Position numbers and translations under genes: made by a program
Assembly: GCA_910585945.1 (NCBI GenBank)
Contig: CAJUHZ010000026.1
Location: forward strand, 1-33,875
Length of the DNA: 33,875 nt
Origin: an uncultured Bilophila sp.
GTDB lineage: Bacteria; Desulfobacterota; Desulfovibrionia; Desulfovibrionales; Desulfovibrionaceae
Reading direction: 5' to 3'
Part shown: positions 15,078 through 24,534 of the stretch, in pieces
How positions within the stretch are numbered: position 1 is the first letter of the stretch
Layout of the letters: the number at the start of each line of letters is the position of its first letter
Notes under the pieces: model-generated
Databases searched by the model: none
What the model was told of the DNA's origin: nothing
What the model saw: the letters and a program-made list of their open reading frames with translations, nothing else

Positions 15078-17878
15078 GTGAAGCGCAAGTGATCTTTGTG
15101 GGCGCGGGACCGGGCGCGGAGGATCTCCTCACCCTGCGCGGGGCCGCCGCGCTGGAAGGGGCGGATCTCGTGCTCTACGCCGGCTCGCTGGTCAATCCCG
15201 CCCTGTTGCGCCGCTGCCGGCCGGGCTGTTCCCGCCTGGACAGCGCCGGGCTGGATCTGGAGGAACAGATCCGGATCATGAGCGAGGCGGCCCTGGCCGG
15301 AAAACGGGTGATCCGCCTGCATACCGGCGATCCCTGCCTGTACGGGGCCATTGCGGAGCAGATCGCCGCGCTGGCCGAACGTGGCGTGGGCGCGGTCATT
15401 GTGCCGGGCGTGAGCAGCGTGTTTGCCGCGGCGGCCGCGCTCGGGCGCGAACTGACCCTGCCCGGCGTGAGCCAGAGCGTGGTCCTCACCCGCACGCCCG
15501 GCCGCACGCCCATGCCCGCCGGGGAAACGGCGGCCGCCTTTGCCCGCACCGGCGCGACGCTGGCCTTTTTTCTCAGCGCCGGACGCCTGCCCGAACTTGT
15601 GGCCGAACTGACCGGCAGGAACCCCGCATCCTCCAAGGCTCCCCTGCCCGAATCCACCCCGGCCGCCGTGGTCTGCCGTGCGTCCTGGGAGGATGAACGC
15701 ATCGTCGAAGGCACGCTGGCCGATATCGCCCAACGCGCGGCCGCCGCGGGCATCGGCAGGCAGGCGCTGGTGCTGGTGGGACGGGCGCTGGGCGAGCAGG
15801 GACAACAAGCGGCAGGCGGAAAGCGCGCCGCCGCAAACGCGAATGGAGCCGCCGCGTCCGGCACGGAGACGGCGGGGCCGGAACCTTCGCGCCTGTACGC
15901 GGCCTCCTTTTCGCACGGCTACCGCAACACACTGGAAGACGAACGCTTTGCCGGGTCCTGCGCGGTGTACGCCTTCAGCCGGCAGGGATTGCTTCAGGCG
16001 CGGCGGCTCGCCGCCGGTCTGGCGGCGGGCGGCGGGCGCGTGACCGTCTACGCGAGCCGGCCGGAAGAAGGCGCTTTGCCCCTTCTCCCCCAGGCGGACA
16101 CATGGAGCCTGTACGAGGGGCATATTTTCATTGGCGCGGCAGGCATCGCGGTCCGGCGCATCGCCCCGCTCCTGACCGACAAGACGCGGGACCCGGCCGT
16201 CGTCTGCTGCACGGAGAACGGGGCCGAAGCCGTCAGCCTGCTCTCCGGGCATCTGGGCGGGGCCAACCGTCTTGCCCGGCGCGTGGCCCGCATTCTCGGA
16301 GGGCGGGCCGTGATCAGCACGGCCACGGACGGGCGTGGGGCGACAGCCTTTGACGAGGCGGCGGCGCGGGAAGGCGCGCGCGTCGTCAACAGCGAAGCCG
16401 TGCGCGCCCTCAATGCCGCCCTGCTCGACGGCGAACGGATTTGTTTTCGGGGACCGGCCGAGGTGTACGAGCGCCATTTCCGCGATCTGCCCCATGTGGA
16501 AACGGAAACGGCCGGTCAGACCGCCCGCTTTGTCGTGCTCTGGGACACGCCCGAAACAGACGAAGGAAGGTCAAACGCCGCCCCGGAAGGCGGGGAACAG
16601 ACTGTGCTGCGCATTGCGAGCGCCACGGTTCTCGGCATCGGCTGCCGCCGCGGGGCCGATCCCGAGTCCGTGAGCCGGGCCGCTTCCGACTTTCTGGCGG
16701 AACATGGTCTGAACCCGGCGCGACTGGCGCGGCTGGCCTCCTGCGACGTCAAGGCCGGAGAACCCGCCCTGCTGAAGCTGGCCGCGACATGGAACGTGCC
16801 GCTTGATTTTCACCCTGCCGGAACGCTGGCCGCTGTGGACGTGGCCACGCCCTCCGAACAGGTGCGGGAGAAGATCGGCACGCCGTCCGTGGCGGAAGCG
16901 GCCGCGCTGCTTTCGGCCGCACGCCTGATTGCGGACGAAAAGGCGGATGCGAACGGCTCGGCGGGAGACGGACAGGCGACAAACGGCGCGCCCGCGCTTG
17001 TCGCGCCCAAAACCATCCGCGACGGCGTGACCCTGGCCCTGGCGCGCGCCGGACACGGACGGCGCTCCGGGCGAACGAACGGAGAGGACCGGCCGTCCCC
17101 TTCCGGCGCGCGCCCCGGCCGGGTGACCGTGGCGGGCATCGGCTCGGGTTCGCCGGATCAGGTGACTCCACAGGCGGCGGACGCCCTGCGCCGCTGCGAC
17201 GTGGCGGCGGGCTACACGCCGTATCTCGACATGGCGCGCGAATTCATCGCGGGCAAGCCGCGCATCGGCAACGGGATGCGCGGGGAGGTGGAGCGCTGCC
17301 GGGCCGCGCTGGAGGCGGCGCTCTCCGGCAAGGACGTCTGCATGATCTGCTCCGGCGATCCCGGCATTCTGGCCATGGCCGGCCTGCTCTTTGAACTGCG
17401 CGCGGCCGAGGCCCGCTTCGCGCCGGTCGAAATCCGGGTCGTGCCGGGGATCACGGCGGCGAGTCTGGCCGCCGCCGAACTGGGCGCGCCGCTCCAGAAC
17501 GGCTATTGCCTGATCAGCCTGTCCGATCTGCTCACGCCGGCGGAAGAAGTGCGGGCGAATCTGGCCGCGGCCGGCGCAAGCGCCCTGCCCGTGGTCCTGT
17601 ACAACCCGGCCGGGCGCAAGCGGCGCGCGCTGCTTGAGGAAGCCCTGAGCCTTTTCACGGCCCGGCGCGGGCCGGACGCCCTGTGCGCCCTGGTCCGGCA
17701 CGCCGGCCGGGCCGAGGCCGAACGCTGGATCGGCCGGCTGGCCGACTTCCCGGCCGAACGGGTGGACATGTCGAGCCTCGTTGTGATCGGCGGGCCGAAA
17801 ACGCGCCTTGCCGACGGCGTGCTGTACGAGCCGCGCGGCTATGCGGACAAATACGAAATGGGCGGCGGCAATGCCTGA
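15074..17878 (+). CDS. cbiFGH: Trifunctional fusion CbiF-CbiG-CbiH
   Basis: One frame of 934 residues without internal stop carries three normally separate enzymes. CbiF, cobalt-precorrin-4 C11-methyltransferase, about 1-285: VGAGPGAEDLLTLRG, TGDPCLYGAIAEQ, PGVSSVFAAAA and the C-terminal LYAASFSHGYR. CbiG, cobalt-precorrin-5A hydrolase, about 295-640: CAVYAFSRQGL, GAAGIAVRRIAP, SGHLGGANRLAR, STATDGRGATAFD and the C-terminal-domain motif VLGIGCRRGADPE. CbiH, cobalt-factor III C17-methyltransferase, about 684-934: VAGIGSGSPDQVTPQA, CSGDPGILAMAGL, VVPGITAASLAAAELGAP. Two low-complexity linkers (about 240-272 and 637-683, Ala/Gly/Asn and Gly/Arg/Ser rich) join them. Start ATG overlaps the cbiET stop (ATGA). 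The three steps (C17 methylation, C11 methylation, lactone opening) are consecutive in the pathway, which fits substrate channelling. Confidence 0.93.
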   Translation: MSEAQVIFVGAGPGAEDLLTLRGAAALEGADLVLYAGSLVNPALLRRCRPGCSRLDSAGLDLEEQIRIMSEAALAGKRVIRLHTGDPCLYGAIAEQIAALAERGVGAVIVPGVSSVFAAAAALGRELTLPGVSQSVVLTRTPGRTPMPAGETAAAFARTGATLAFFLSAGRLPELVAELTGRNPASSKAPLPESTPAAVVCRASWEDERIVEGTLADIAQRAAAAGIGRQALVLVGRALGEQGQQAAGGKRAAANANGAAASGTETAGPEPSRLYAASFSHGYRNTLEDERFAGSCAVYAFSRQGLLQARRLAAGLAAGGGRVTVYASRPEEGALPLLPQADTWSLYEGHIFIGAAGIAVRRIAPLLTDKTRDPAVVCCTENGAEAVSLLSGHLGGANRLARRVARILGGRAVISTATDGRGATAFDEAAAREGARVVNSEAVRALNAALLDGERICFRGPAEVYERHFRDLPHVETETAGQTARFVVLWDTPETDEGRSNAAPEGGEQTVLRIASATVLGIGCRRGADPESVSRAASDFLAEHGLNPARLARLASCDVKAGEPALLKLAATWNVPLDFHPAGTLAAVDVATPSEQVREKIGTPSVAEAAALLSAARLIADEKADANGSAGDGQATNGAPALVAPKTIRDGVTLALARAGHGRRSGRTNGEDRPSPSGARPGRVTVAGIGSGSPDQVTPQAADALRRCDVAAGYTPYLDMAREFIAGKPRIGNGMRGEVERCRAALEAALSGKDVCMICSGDPGILAMAGLLFELRAAEARFAPVEIRVVPGITAASLAAAELGAPLQNGYCLISLSDLLTPAEEVRANLAAAGASALPVVLYNPAGRKRRALLEEALSLFTARRGPDALCALVRHAGRAEAERWIGRLADFPAERVDMSSLVVIGGPKTRLADGVLYEPRGYADKYEMGGGNA

Positions 17879-19301
17879 TCGCCCGCCCTTTTCCGCCCTG
17901 TGCGTGGCCGCGCCGGCTTCCGGCGGGGGCAAGACCACGCTGTGCGTCGCGCTCATGCGCGCGCTGACGCGGCGCGGACTGACGGTGCAGGGCTTCAAGT
18001 GCGGGCCGGACTATGTGGACCCCACCTTCCACGCTCTGGCTTCGGGCCGGGTCTCGCCCAATCTGGACACCTGGATGATGGGCCGGGAAGGGGTGCGGGC
18101 CGTGTGGCGGCGCGCGGCGGACGCGGACGCGGCCGTGTGCGAGGGGGTCATGGGGCTTTTCGACGGGCGCGAGGGCGTGGGCGGCCCCGGCAGTACGGCC
18201 GATTGCGCGGCCGCGCTCGATCTGCCCGTGCTCCTGCTGGTTCCGGCGCGGGGCATGGCCGGATCCGTCGCGCCGCTGACCGCCGGCTTTGCGCGTTTTG
18301 CCGAACGATCCGGGTTGCGCGTCGCGGGCGTGATCGCCAACGGCGTCGGCAGTTCACGGCACGCCCGCCTGCTTGAACGCGCGCTGGAGGGCGAAGGGCT
18401 GCCGCCCCTGCTCGGCGCGTTGCCCCGCAACGAGGCGTGGCGTCTGCCGGAACGACAGCTCGGCCTGGTGCCCGCTCCCGAACAGATCGGCTTGCGAACC
18501 AGACGGCAGGCCGGCCCCTGTTCCGGCTCCCCTGCCGGATCGGGGCGCACGGGAGAGCTTTCCGACGATCCGCCCGCCTGGCTGGAGAGCCTGGCCGACG
18601 CGGCGGAAGCAGAGATCGATCTGGATCGCCTCCTGAGCCTGACCGCCTGCCCCCGTCCCGCGCCGGCCGCGCTCCGCGCCCCGGCTGTTTCCGGCTGCCG
18701 GCAACGGCTGGCCGTGGCCCGCGACGACGCGTTCTGCTTCTACTATGAAGAAAACGAGCGGGTTCTGCGCGAGCGCGGCTGGGAACTGATCCCGTTTTCG
18801 CCATTGGCCGCGGCGGCCCTGCCGTCCGGGATCGACGCCCTGTATCTGGGCGGGGGCTATCCCGAAGTCTTCGCCGCCCCGCTGGCGGACAACGCGCCCC
18901 TGCGCGCGTCCATTCTGACCTTTGCCCGCGGCGGGGGGGAAATCTACGCGGAATGCGGCGGCTACATGTACCTGTGCCGCGAGCTGCGCGTCGGGGAAAA
19001 GGTTTTTCCGATGTGCGGAGTCATCGACGGCGTGGCGCGCATGGGCGCGTCCCTGCGTTCCCTCGGCTACCGCGAGGTGGAGACAACGCTCCCCTTTGGT
19101 CTGGCCGAGGGGCGCGTCCGGGTGCGCGGGCACGAATTCCACTGGTCGGATATCGAACTGAACCAACCCTACCCTCCCCTGTACGAGACAACGGACAGCA
19201 CGGGCCGCCTGCCCGAACGGGCCGGGGGCGTGATCCGCGGCCGGGTGCGGGCCGGCTACGCCCACCTGTACTGGGGAAACCTCCAGGGAGACCCGGCATG
19301 A
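17871..19301 (+). CDS. cbiA: Cobyrinate a,c-diamide synthase CbiA
   Basis: ATP- and glutamine-dependent amidase of the a and c side chains (476 residues). N-terminal P-loop AAPASGGGKTT (about 13-23), then GFKCGPDYVDPTFH and EGVMGLFDG, typical of the DTB-synthetase-like ATPase domain. The C-terminal glutaminase domain has LGGGYPEVFA, the nucleophile C362 in AECGGYMYL, and HEFHWSDIE with a family histidine. A short low-complexity segment around 210-230 (rich in Gly/Ser/Pro) separates the domains. The start overlaps the cbiFGH end by 8 bp and the stop overlaps the next ATG (ATGA). Cytoplasmic. Confidence 0.95.
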   Translation: MPDRPPFSALCVAAPASGGGKTTLCVALMRALTRRGLTVQGFKCGPDYVDPTFHALASGRVSPNLDTWMMGREGVRAVWRRAADADAAVCEGVMGLFDGREGVGGPGSTADCAAALDLPVLLLVPARGMAGSVAPLTAGFARFAERSGLRVAGVIANGVGSSRHARLLERALEGEGLPPLLGALPRNEAWRLPERQLGLVPAPEQIGLRTRRQAGPCSGSPAGSGRTGELSDDPPAWLESLADAAEAEIDLDRLLSLTACPRPAPAALRAPAVSGCRQRLAVARDDAFCFYYEENERVLRERGWELIPFSPLAAAALPSGIDALYLGGGYPEVFAAPLADNAPLRASILTFARGGGEIYAECGGYMYLCRELRVGEKVFPMCGVIDGVARMGASLRSLGYREVETTLPFGLAEGRVRVRGHEFHWSDIELNQPYPPLYETTDSTGRLPERAGGVIRGRVRAGYAHLYWGNLQGDPA

Positions 19302-22147
19302 CGACGCGAGAAGAACAGCAGCCCGAACCGGCGCGACATGGCGGGGATCTCCGCCGCATGGGGCAGGAAGCGGGCGTGCCGCCCGAGGCGATCCTCGACT
19401 TCAGCGTGAACGTGCGCCCGGAAGGGCCGCCCGAGTTCATCACCGCGGCCCTGTGGCGGGTCATGAACAATCTGGCCGCGTACCCTTCCCCGCGCGCGGA
19501 AGAGGCGGTGGAAGCGGCCGCGCAACGGCACGGCTTCCCCACCGGGCCTGCCGGACCTGTCGGCCCCATCGCGTCCAGCGGGGCTGCCGGAACCATCAGA
19601 CCCATCGGATCAGGCGCGCCCGCATCTTTTGTCTTCGGCAACGGAAGCAATGAGCTGCTCCATGCCCTGATGCGGGTTCTGGCGCGCGAGCGGCGGCAGG
19701 CCGGGCACGCCGCCTGCCTGAGCGTGGCGGAGCCGGCCTTTGGCGAGTACGCCGTGGCCGGGCGCGCGGCAGGGCTGGAAATCCGCTCCGTGCCGGGCGA
19801 CGCCCTGTTCCGCCCCGACTGGGACGCGCTGGCCGCCGCCCCGGCCGGGAGCGCGGTCATCTTCGCCAACCCCGGCAATCCTTCGGGCGTGTTCACCCCG
19901 CCAGAGGCGTGCGCGGCGGCCATGGATCGCCGGCCGGATCTGGTGTGGATCGTGGATGAGGCCTTCATCGACTACGCGGGGGACGGCTGGAGCACGTCGC
20001 CCGCCGCCCCAGCCGGCCCGGCCGTTACGGATGCCAGCGCCGGGGATCCTGTGTCGCTCCTGCCGCTGGTTCCCGCCCGTCCGAACTGGGTGGTACTGCG
20101 TTCCCTGACCAAATTTTACGCCGTGCCCGGTCTGCGCCTGGGCTACGCCGCAACAGGGGCGGATCTGGCGCGCGGGCTGGCCGCCGAGCTTCCGGTCTGG
20201 AACGTGAACGCCTTCGCCCTGGCCGCCGCGCTGGCCGTGTTCGCGGATCGTTCCGGTTTCGCGGCCGCGACACGGCAAACGAACCGCGAACGCCGCGAAG
20301 ATCTGGCGAAACGACTGGCCCGCCTTCCCGTGCGGATCTTCCCGTCCGAAGCCAACTACCTGCTGTTCCGCTGGCCGGGCGCGCCCGATCGTCTGGCGGA
20401 ACGCCTGCTGATCGGGCACGGCATTGCCCTGCGAGACTGCTCCGACTACCACGGTCTGGAAGACGGAACCTGGTTTCGCGCGGCCGTGCGCCTGCCCGAG
20501 GAGCACGAACGTCTGGTCCGGGCGCTGGCCGAAATCGCCGGCGTGCGGCTCCGCCCCGACACAACCGCGCGATCCCCCGTTCGCCCGGCCGGACCGCGCC
20601 GCCCGGCGCTCATGCTGCAAGGGACTTCCTCCGACGCGGGGAAAAGCGTGCTCGCCGCCGCCTTCTGCCGCATCCTGCGGCAGGACGGCCATGACGTCGC
20701 GCCGTTCAAGGCGCAAAACATGTCCCTCAATTCGGGGGTGACCGCCACCGGGGCGGAAATGGGGCGCGCGCAGATCGTGCAGGCCCTGGCCTGCGGCATC
20801 GAGCCGGACGCGCGCATGAACCCCATCCTGCTCAAGCCGCAATCGGAGACAGGATCGCAAGTCATCCTGCTGGGCGAAGCCGTGGCCCGGATGAACGCGC
20901 GGGACTACATGCGCGCCAAAAGGGATCTGTGGCCGCATGTGGCCCGCGCCTATGACGAACTGGCGACGGAACACGAGGTCATGGTTCTGGAAGGCGCGGG
21001 AAGCCCGGCCGAAATCAACCTGAAAGACGGCGATCTGGTCAACATGCGCATGGCCGCGCACGCGAACGCCGCCGTGCTCCTGGTTGGCGATATCGACAGG
21101 GGCGGGGTCTACGCCGCCCTGCTCGGCACATGGATGACCTTCACTCCGGCGGAACAACGGCTGACGGCCGGCTTTCTCGTCAACCGCTTTCGCGGCGACG
21201 CCTCCCTGCTCGCGCCCGCGCACGACATGCTCTTGCGGCGCACGGGCCGGCCCGTGCTCGGGGTCATCCCGTACCTGCGCGGCATCGGCCTGCCGGAAGA
21301 AGATTCGGCCAGCCTTGATCGCCTTCTGACGGCCCGGGCCGCCGGAACGCAACGCCCGCAACCGGAATCGCAGCGGGGATCGCAGATGGGGCCGCACCGC
21401 CCCCTGGACGTGGCCGTGATCCTGCTCCGGCACGTCTCCAATCATACCGACTTCGCGCCCCTGGCCCTGGAGCCGGACGTGCGCCTGCGCGCCGTGCGTC
21501 AGGTGGAGGACTGGGGCGAGCCGGATATCGTCATCCTGCCCGGCTCCAAAAGCGTGGCCGCCGATCTGGCTGCCCTGCGGGCGGAAGGTCTCGACAGGCG
21601 CATTCTGGATCACGCCGGCCGGGACGGCTGGATCTTCGGCATCTGCGGCGGCCTGCAAATACTGGGGACGCGGCTGCTTGACCCGGCGGGCGTGGAATCC
21701 GCCGAAACGGCCGTGCCGGGGCTTGGCCTGCTGGATATCGAAACCACGCTGGGGCCGCGCAAAACCCTGATCCGCGTGGACCGGGCCGAAACGCCCCTGG
21801 GCATTCCCTGCTCCGGGTACGAAATCCACCACGGCCGCACCACGCGGGCGGAAAACGTCGCGCCCGCATTCCGCCGGGCGCGCGCCCGGAACGAACAGGA
21901 GGACGCCGACGGCGGCGTGTGCGGGTACGCCCGCGGCAGACGCTGGGCCACCTACCTGCACGGCGTGTTTGACGATGACGCCTTCCGCCGCGCCTTTCTT
22001 GATCATGTGCGCCGGGATCTCGGCCTCGATCCCCTCGGGCGCGTCGCGGCCGCGTACGACGTGAACCGGGCGCTGGATCGCCTGGCCGACGTGGTGCGCG
22101 AGCGCGTGAATCTGGACCGCATCTACCAAAGCATGGGGCTGCGATGA
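19298..22147 (+). CDS. cobD/cobQ: Fusion of threonine-phosphate decarboxylase (CobD/CobC) with cobyric acid synthase (CobQ/CbiP)
   Basis: One frame of 949 residues. Part 1 (about 1-430) is a fold-type I PLP enzyme: GGDLRRMGQEAG, LDFSVNVRPEG, NPGNPSGVFTPPE, VDEAFIDYAG and the PLP lysine K272 in SLTKFYAVPGLRLGY. This fits L-threonine-O-3-phosphate decarboxylase, which makes aminopropanol phosphate. Part 2 (about 432-949) is cobyric acid synthase: LMLQGTSSDAGKS, FKAQNMSLNSGVT, LKPQSETGSQVI, VLLVGDIDRGGVYA, the glutaminase nucleophile C783 in GICGGLQILG and the histidine in TYLHGVFDDD. A collagen-like GPAGPVGPI insert lies at about 83-105. Naming of part 1 differs between species (CobD in Salmonella, CobC in Pseudomonas). 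Both ends overlap neighbours (ATGA). Products of both halves meet at CbiB, the next gene. Confidence 0.93.
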   Translation: MTTREEQQPEPARHGGDLRRMGQEAGVPPEAILDFSVNVRPEGPPEFITAALWRVMNNLAAYPSPRAEEAVEAAAQRHGFPTGPAGPVGPIASSGAAGTIRPIGSGAPASFVFGNGSNELLHALMRVLARERRQAGHAACLSVAEPAFGEYAVAGRAAGLEIRSVPGDALFRPDWDALAAAPAGSAVIFANPGNPSGVFTPPEACAAAMDRRPDLVWIVDEAFIDYAGDGWSTSPAAPAGPAVTDASAGDPVSLLPLVPARPNWVVLRSLTKFYAVPGLRLGYAATGADLARGLAAELPVWNVNAFALAAALAVFADRSGFAAATRQTNRERREDLAKRLARLPVRIFPSEANYLLFRWPGAPDRLAERLLIGHGIALRDCSDYHGLEDGTWFRAAVRLPEEHERLVRALAEIAGVRLRPDTTARSPVRPAGPRRPALMLQGTSSDAGKSVLAAAFCRILRQDGHDVAPFKAQNMSLNSGVTATGAEMGRAQIVQALACGIEPDARMNPILLKPQSETGSQVILLGEAVARMNARDYMRAKRDLWPHVARAYDELATEHEVMVLEGAGSPAEINLKDGDLVNMRMAAHANAAVLLVGDIDRGGVYAALLGTWMTFTPAEQRLTAGFLVNRFRGDASLLAPAHDMLLRRTGRPVLGVIPYLRGIGLPEEDSASLDRLLTARAAGTQRPQPESQRGSQMGPHRPLDVAVILLRHVSNHTDFAPLALEPDVRLRAVRQVEDWGEPDIVILPGSKSVAADLAALRAEGLDRRILDHAGRDGWIFGICGGLQILGTRLLDPAGVESAETAVPGLGLLDIETTLGPRKTLIRVDRAETPLGIPCSGYEIHHGRTTRAENVAPAFRRARARNEQEDADGGVCGYARGRRWATYLHGVFDDDAFRRAFLDHVRRDLGLDPLGRVAAAYDVNRALDRLADVVRERVNLDRIYQSMGLR

Positions 22148-23247
22148 ACGCCTGGCCGCTGATCCCGCTCGCGCTGCTGCTCGACCTCCTGTTTGGCGAG
22201 CCGCCGGCCCGAGCGCATCCCGTATGCCTGATGGGCGCAATGGCGCGCCGGGCGGAACGCTTCTGGCGCGGGCGCACGGGGCCGGGGCCGGCCAGCCCGG
22301 ACTGCCGGGGCGAACGGCTTGCCGGCGGCCTCTTCACAGCCGGGGCGCTGGCCTGGCTGGCCGTCTGCCTGCCGTGCGCGGCCTCGGCCGTCGCCCTGAC
22401 GCTGGCGGCAAACGTCCTCCCGCTGCCGGGCGATGGCGCGGCATGGGCGACGGCCGCCGTGCTGACCTGCTGTTGCCTTGCCCCGCGGAGCCTTGGCGAA
22501 CACGCGGCGCGGGTGGCAGGCCCGCTCGCCCGACTGGAGCATTCCCGCCGCAGGGGCGAAGACGATCCGCAACAACAGACGGGATCAGACAGCGATCCGG
22601 CCGGCGACGCGGATCTGGCCGAAGCGCGATCCGCCGTGTCCATGCTCGTGGGGCGGGATACGGCCCGGCTCGACGCGCACGGCGTGGCCCGCGCCTGCAT
22701 CGAAAGCGTGGGCGAAAATGTGACGGACGGCGTGCTGGCCACCCTGTTCTGGGCGACGGCGGGCGCGCTCGCGGCCGGCCCGGCCGGCGTGGCCGGAGCC
22801 GTCGTGCTGCACCGCGCGGCCAACGTGCTTGACGCCCTGTGGGGCAAGCGGGATGAAGCCTACAGCCGCTTCGGGACGTGGTCCGCCCGCATGGACGACG
22901 CCCTGAACTGGCTGCCGGCCCGGCTGGCCCTCCCGGCCATAGCCCTGGCCGCGCTGCTTGTTCCCGGCTGTTCCGCGCCGGGCGCGCTGCGCATGGGCGT
23001 CCGCTACCGCGCCGCTCACGCCAGCCCCAATTCGGCCTGGAGCGAGGCGGCCTTTGCCGGCGCGCTGGGCCTCCGGCTCGGCGGGCCGGTGAGCTACCGG
23101 GGCCGCCCCGCGCCCTATCCCTGGCTGGGCGAGGGCCGGCCCGACGCCGGGAGCCGAGACATTGAACGGTCCATTGCGCTGATGCGCGTCGTCACAGCCG
23201 TTTTCGGCCTGGGCTGCTGCGCCGCTCTGGCCGTTTGCGGCGGGTGA
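22144..23247 (+). CDS. cbiB: Adenosylcobinamide-phosphate synthase CbiB
   Basis: Membrane enzyme of 367 residues that joins aminopropanol phosphate to adenosylcobyric acid. The N-terminus LIPLALLLDLLFGEPPARAHPVCLMG is the family start (here split: LLLDLLFGEPP and HPVCLMG). Further motifs are MLVGRDTARLD, ESVGENVTDGVLATLFWA, RAANVLDALWGKRDEAYSRFG and SPNSAWSEAAFAGALG. Several hydrophobic segments are seen. A short hydrophilic insert (about 136-155, with QQQTGSDSD) lies between the second pair of helices. The start overlaps the previous stop (ATGA). Confidence 0.95.
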   Translation: MNAWPLIPLALLLDLLFGEPPARAHPVCLMGAMARRAERFWRGRTGPGPASPDCRGERLAGGLFTAGALAWLAVCLPCAASAVALTLAANVLPLPGDGAAWATAAVLTCCCLAPRSLGEHAARVAGPLARLEHSRRRGEDDPQQQTGSDSDPAGDADLAEARSAVSMLVGRDTARLDAHGVARACIESVGENVTDGVLATLFWATAGALAAGPAGVAGAVVLHRAANVLDALWGKRDEAYSRFGTWSARMDDALNWLPARLALPAIALAALLVPGCSAPGALRMGVRYRAAHASPNSAWSEAAFAGALGLRLGGPVSYRGRPAPYPWLGEGRPDAGSRDIERSIALMRVVTAVFGLGCCAALAVCGG

Positions 23248-23316
23248 AGGCGGGCCGAAATCCGGAGAATGCTTTCACGGCGATTCGCCCCACAGCGAGT
23301 CGTTCAGGGAGGAAAG

Positions 23317-24534
23317 ATGGACAACGCCAATGACAGCCATGAACTGCCCCGTCTGGTTATTCCGCCGCCCGACGCCGCCGCGGCCAGCGCCGCGCGCGAG
23401 CGCCTGGACAGTCTGGCCAAGGTGCCGGGCAGTCTCGGCCGGCTGGAGACGCTGGCCGTGCTCCTGGCCGGGATGACCGGACAGGCGCGGCCGCGCTTTC
23501 CCCGCAAGGCCGTGGCGCTCTTTGCGGGCGATCACGCCATTGCCCGGCACGGGCTGAGTTCCACGGGGCAGGAAGTGACGGCCCTGCAAACGCGCAATTT
23601 CCTGCGCGGCGGCGGGACCATCAACGCCTTCACGCGCAACGCCGGGGCCGGACTCACCGTGGTGGACGTGGGCATTGACGGCGAAATCGACATGCCGGAC
23701 ACGGAAGCCGCCGATCCCGCCGCGCCGATCCGTTTTGTGCGGCGCAAGGCAGTGCGCGGGGCGCGGGATTTCAGCGCCGGCACGGCAAGGGATCCGGTCT
23801 GGGCCATGACCCGGGCGGAGACGCTGGCCTGTCTGCGGGCCGGCATGGACGTCGCGTTCTCCGAGGCGGATCGCGGCATGGATCTGCTTGCGGCCGGCGA
23901 AATGGGCATCGGCAACACCTCGCCCTCGTCGGCGCTGGCCGCGCATTTTCTGGGCGTGCCCGTGGAGCGCGTCACCGGCGCGGGATCGGGCATTTCCGCC
24001 GCCATGCTCCAGCGCAAGACAGATCTGCTGGCCGGCGCGCTGGCCCGGCATTTCCCGGCCGGGGCGGAGCGCGAACCCGATCCGGTGGAAGTGCTGGCCC
24101 GCGTGGGCGGGCCGGAAATCGCCGCCATGAGCGGCTTCATGCTCGGGGCGGCCAGCCGCCGCGTGCCGGTGGTGGTGGACGGCTTTATCGCGGCGGCCGC
24201 GGCCTGCGCGGCGACGGCCCTGCACGCCGGGGTCCGCAACTATCTGATCGGCTCGCATGTGTCGGTGGAGCCGGGGCATCGCCTGCTGCTGGAACACATC
24301 GGGGTTGAGCCGTATTTCGATTTCGGCCTGCGGCTGGGGGAAGGGACGGGCGCGGCCCTGTTCTTCCCGATCATCGACGCGGCCGTGCGCGTGCTGGATG
24401 AAATGGCGACGCTCGCTGATATCGGCCTGACCCTCCCGCCCCAATCTCCCCAATCGCCCCAATTGAAGGGCGTGCGGGACGCGCCGGCAGGAGAACGCGA
24501 CGCCGGATCGCCAGCGAACAGGGCACGGCCATGA
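23317..24534 (+). CDS. cobT: Nicotinate-nucleotide--dimethylbenzimidazole phosphoribosyltransferase CobT
   Basis: Activates the lower-ligand base to its alpha-ribazole phosphate (405 residues). Motifs: DSLAKVPGSLGRLE (about 27-40), FAGDHAIARHGLS, EMGIGNTSPSSAL, GGPEIAAMSGFMLGA and the catalytic glutamate E342 in GEGTGAALFFPII. The C-terminus after about residue 365 is an extra low-complexity tail with PQSPQSPQ. Start at 23317 is set by AGGGAGG; the gap from cbiB (69 bp) is the longest inside the operon. Its stop overlaps the cobS start. No gene for dimethylbenzimidazole synthesis is present, so the actual base cannot be told. Confidence 0.95.
   Translation: MDNANDSHELPRLVIPPPDAAAASAARERLDSLAKVPGSLGRLETLAVLLAGMTGQARPRFPRKAVALFAGDHAIARHGLSSTGQEVTALQTRNFLRGGGTINAFTRNAGAGLTVVDVGIDGEIDMPDTEAADPAAPIRFVRRKAVRGARDFSAGTARDPVWAMTRAETLACLRAGMDVAFSEADRGMDLLAAGEMGIGNTSPSSALAAHFLGVPVERVTGAGSGISAAMLQRKTDLLAGALARHFPAGAEREPDPVEVLARVGGPEIAAMSGFMLGAASRRVPVVVDGFIAAAAACAATALHAGVRNYLIGSHVSVEPGHRLLLEHIGVEPYFDFGLRLGEGTGAALFFPIIDAAVRVLDEMATLADIGLTLPPQSPQSPQLKGVRDAPAGERDAGSPANRARP

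Noticed and set aside
19610..22240. Minus-strand open frame of 876 codons opposite the cobD-cobQ fusion
   Set aside because: Composition and lack of motifs mark it as an antisense shadow; the plus-strand protein has catalytic residues in place.
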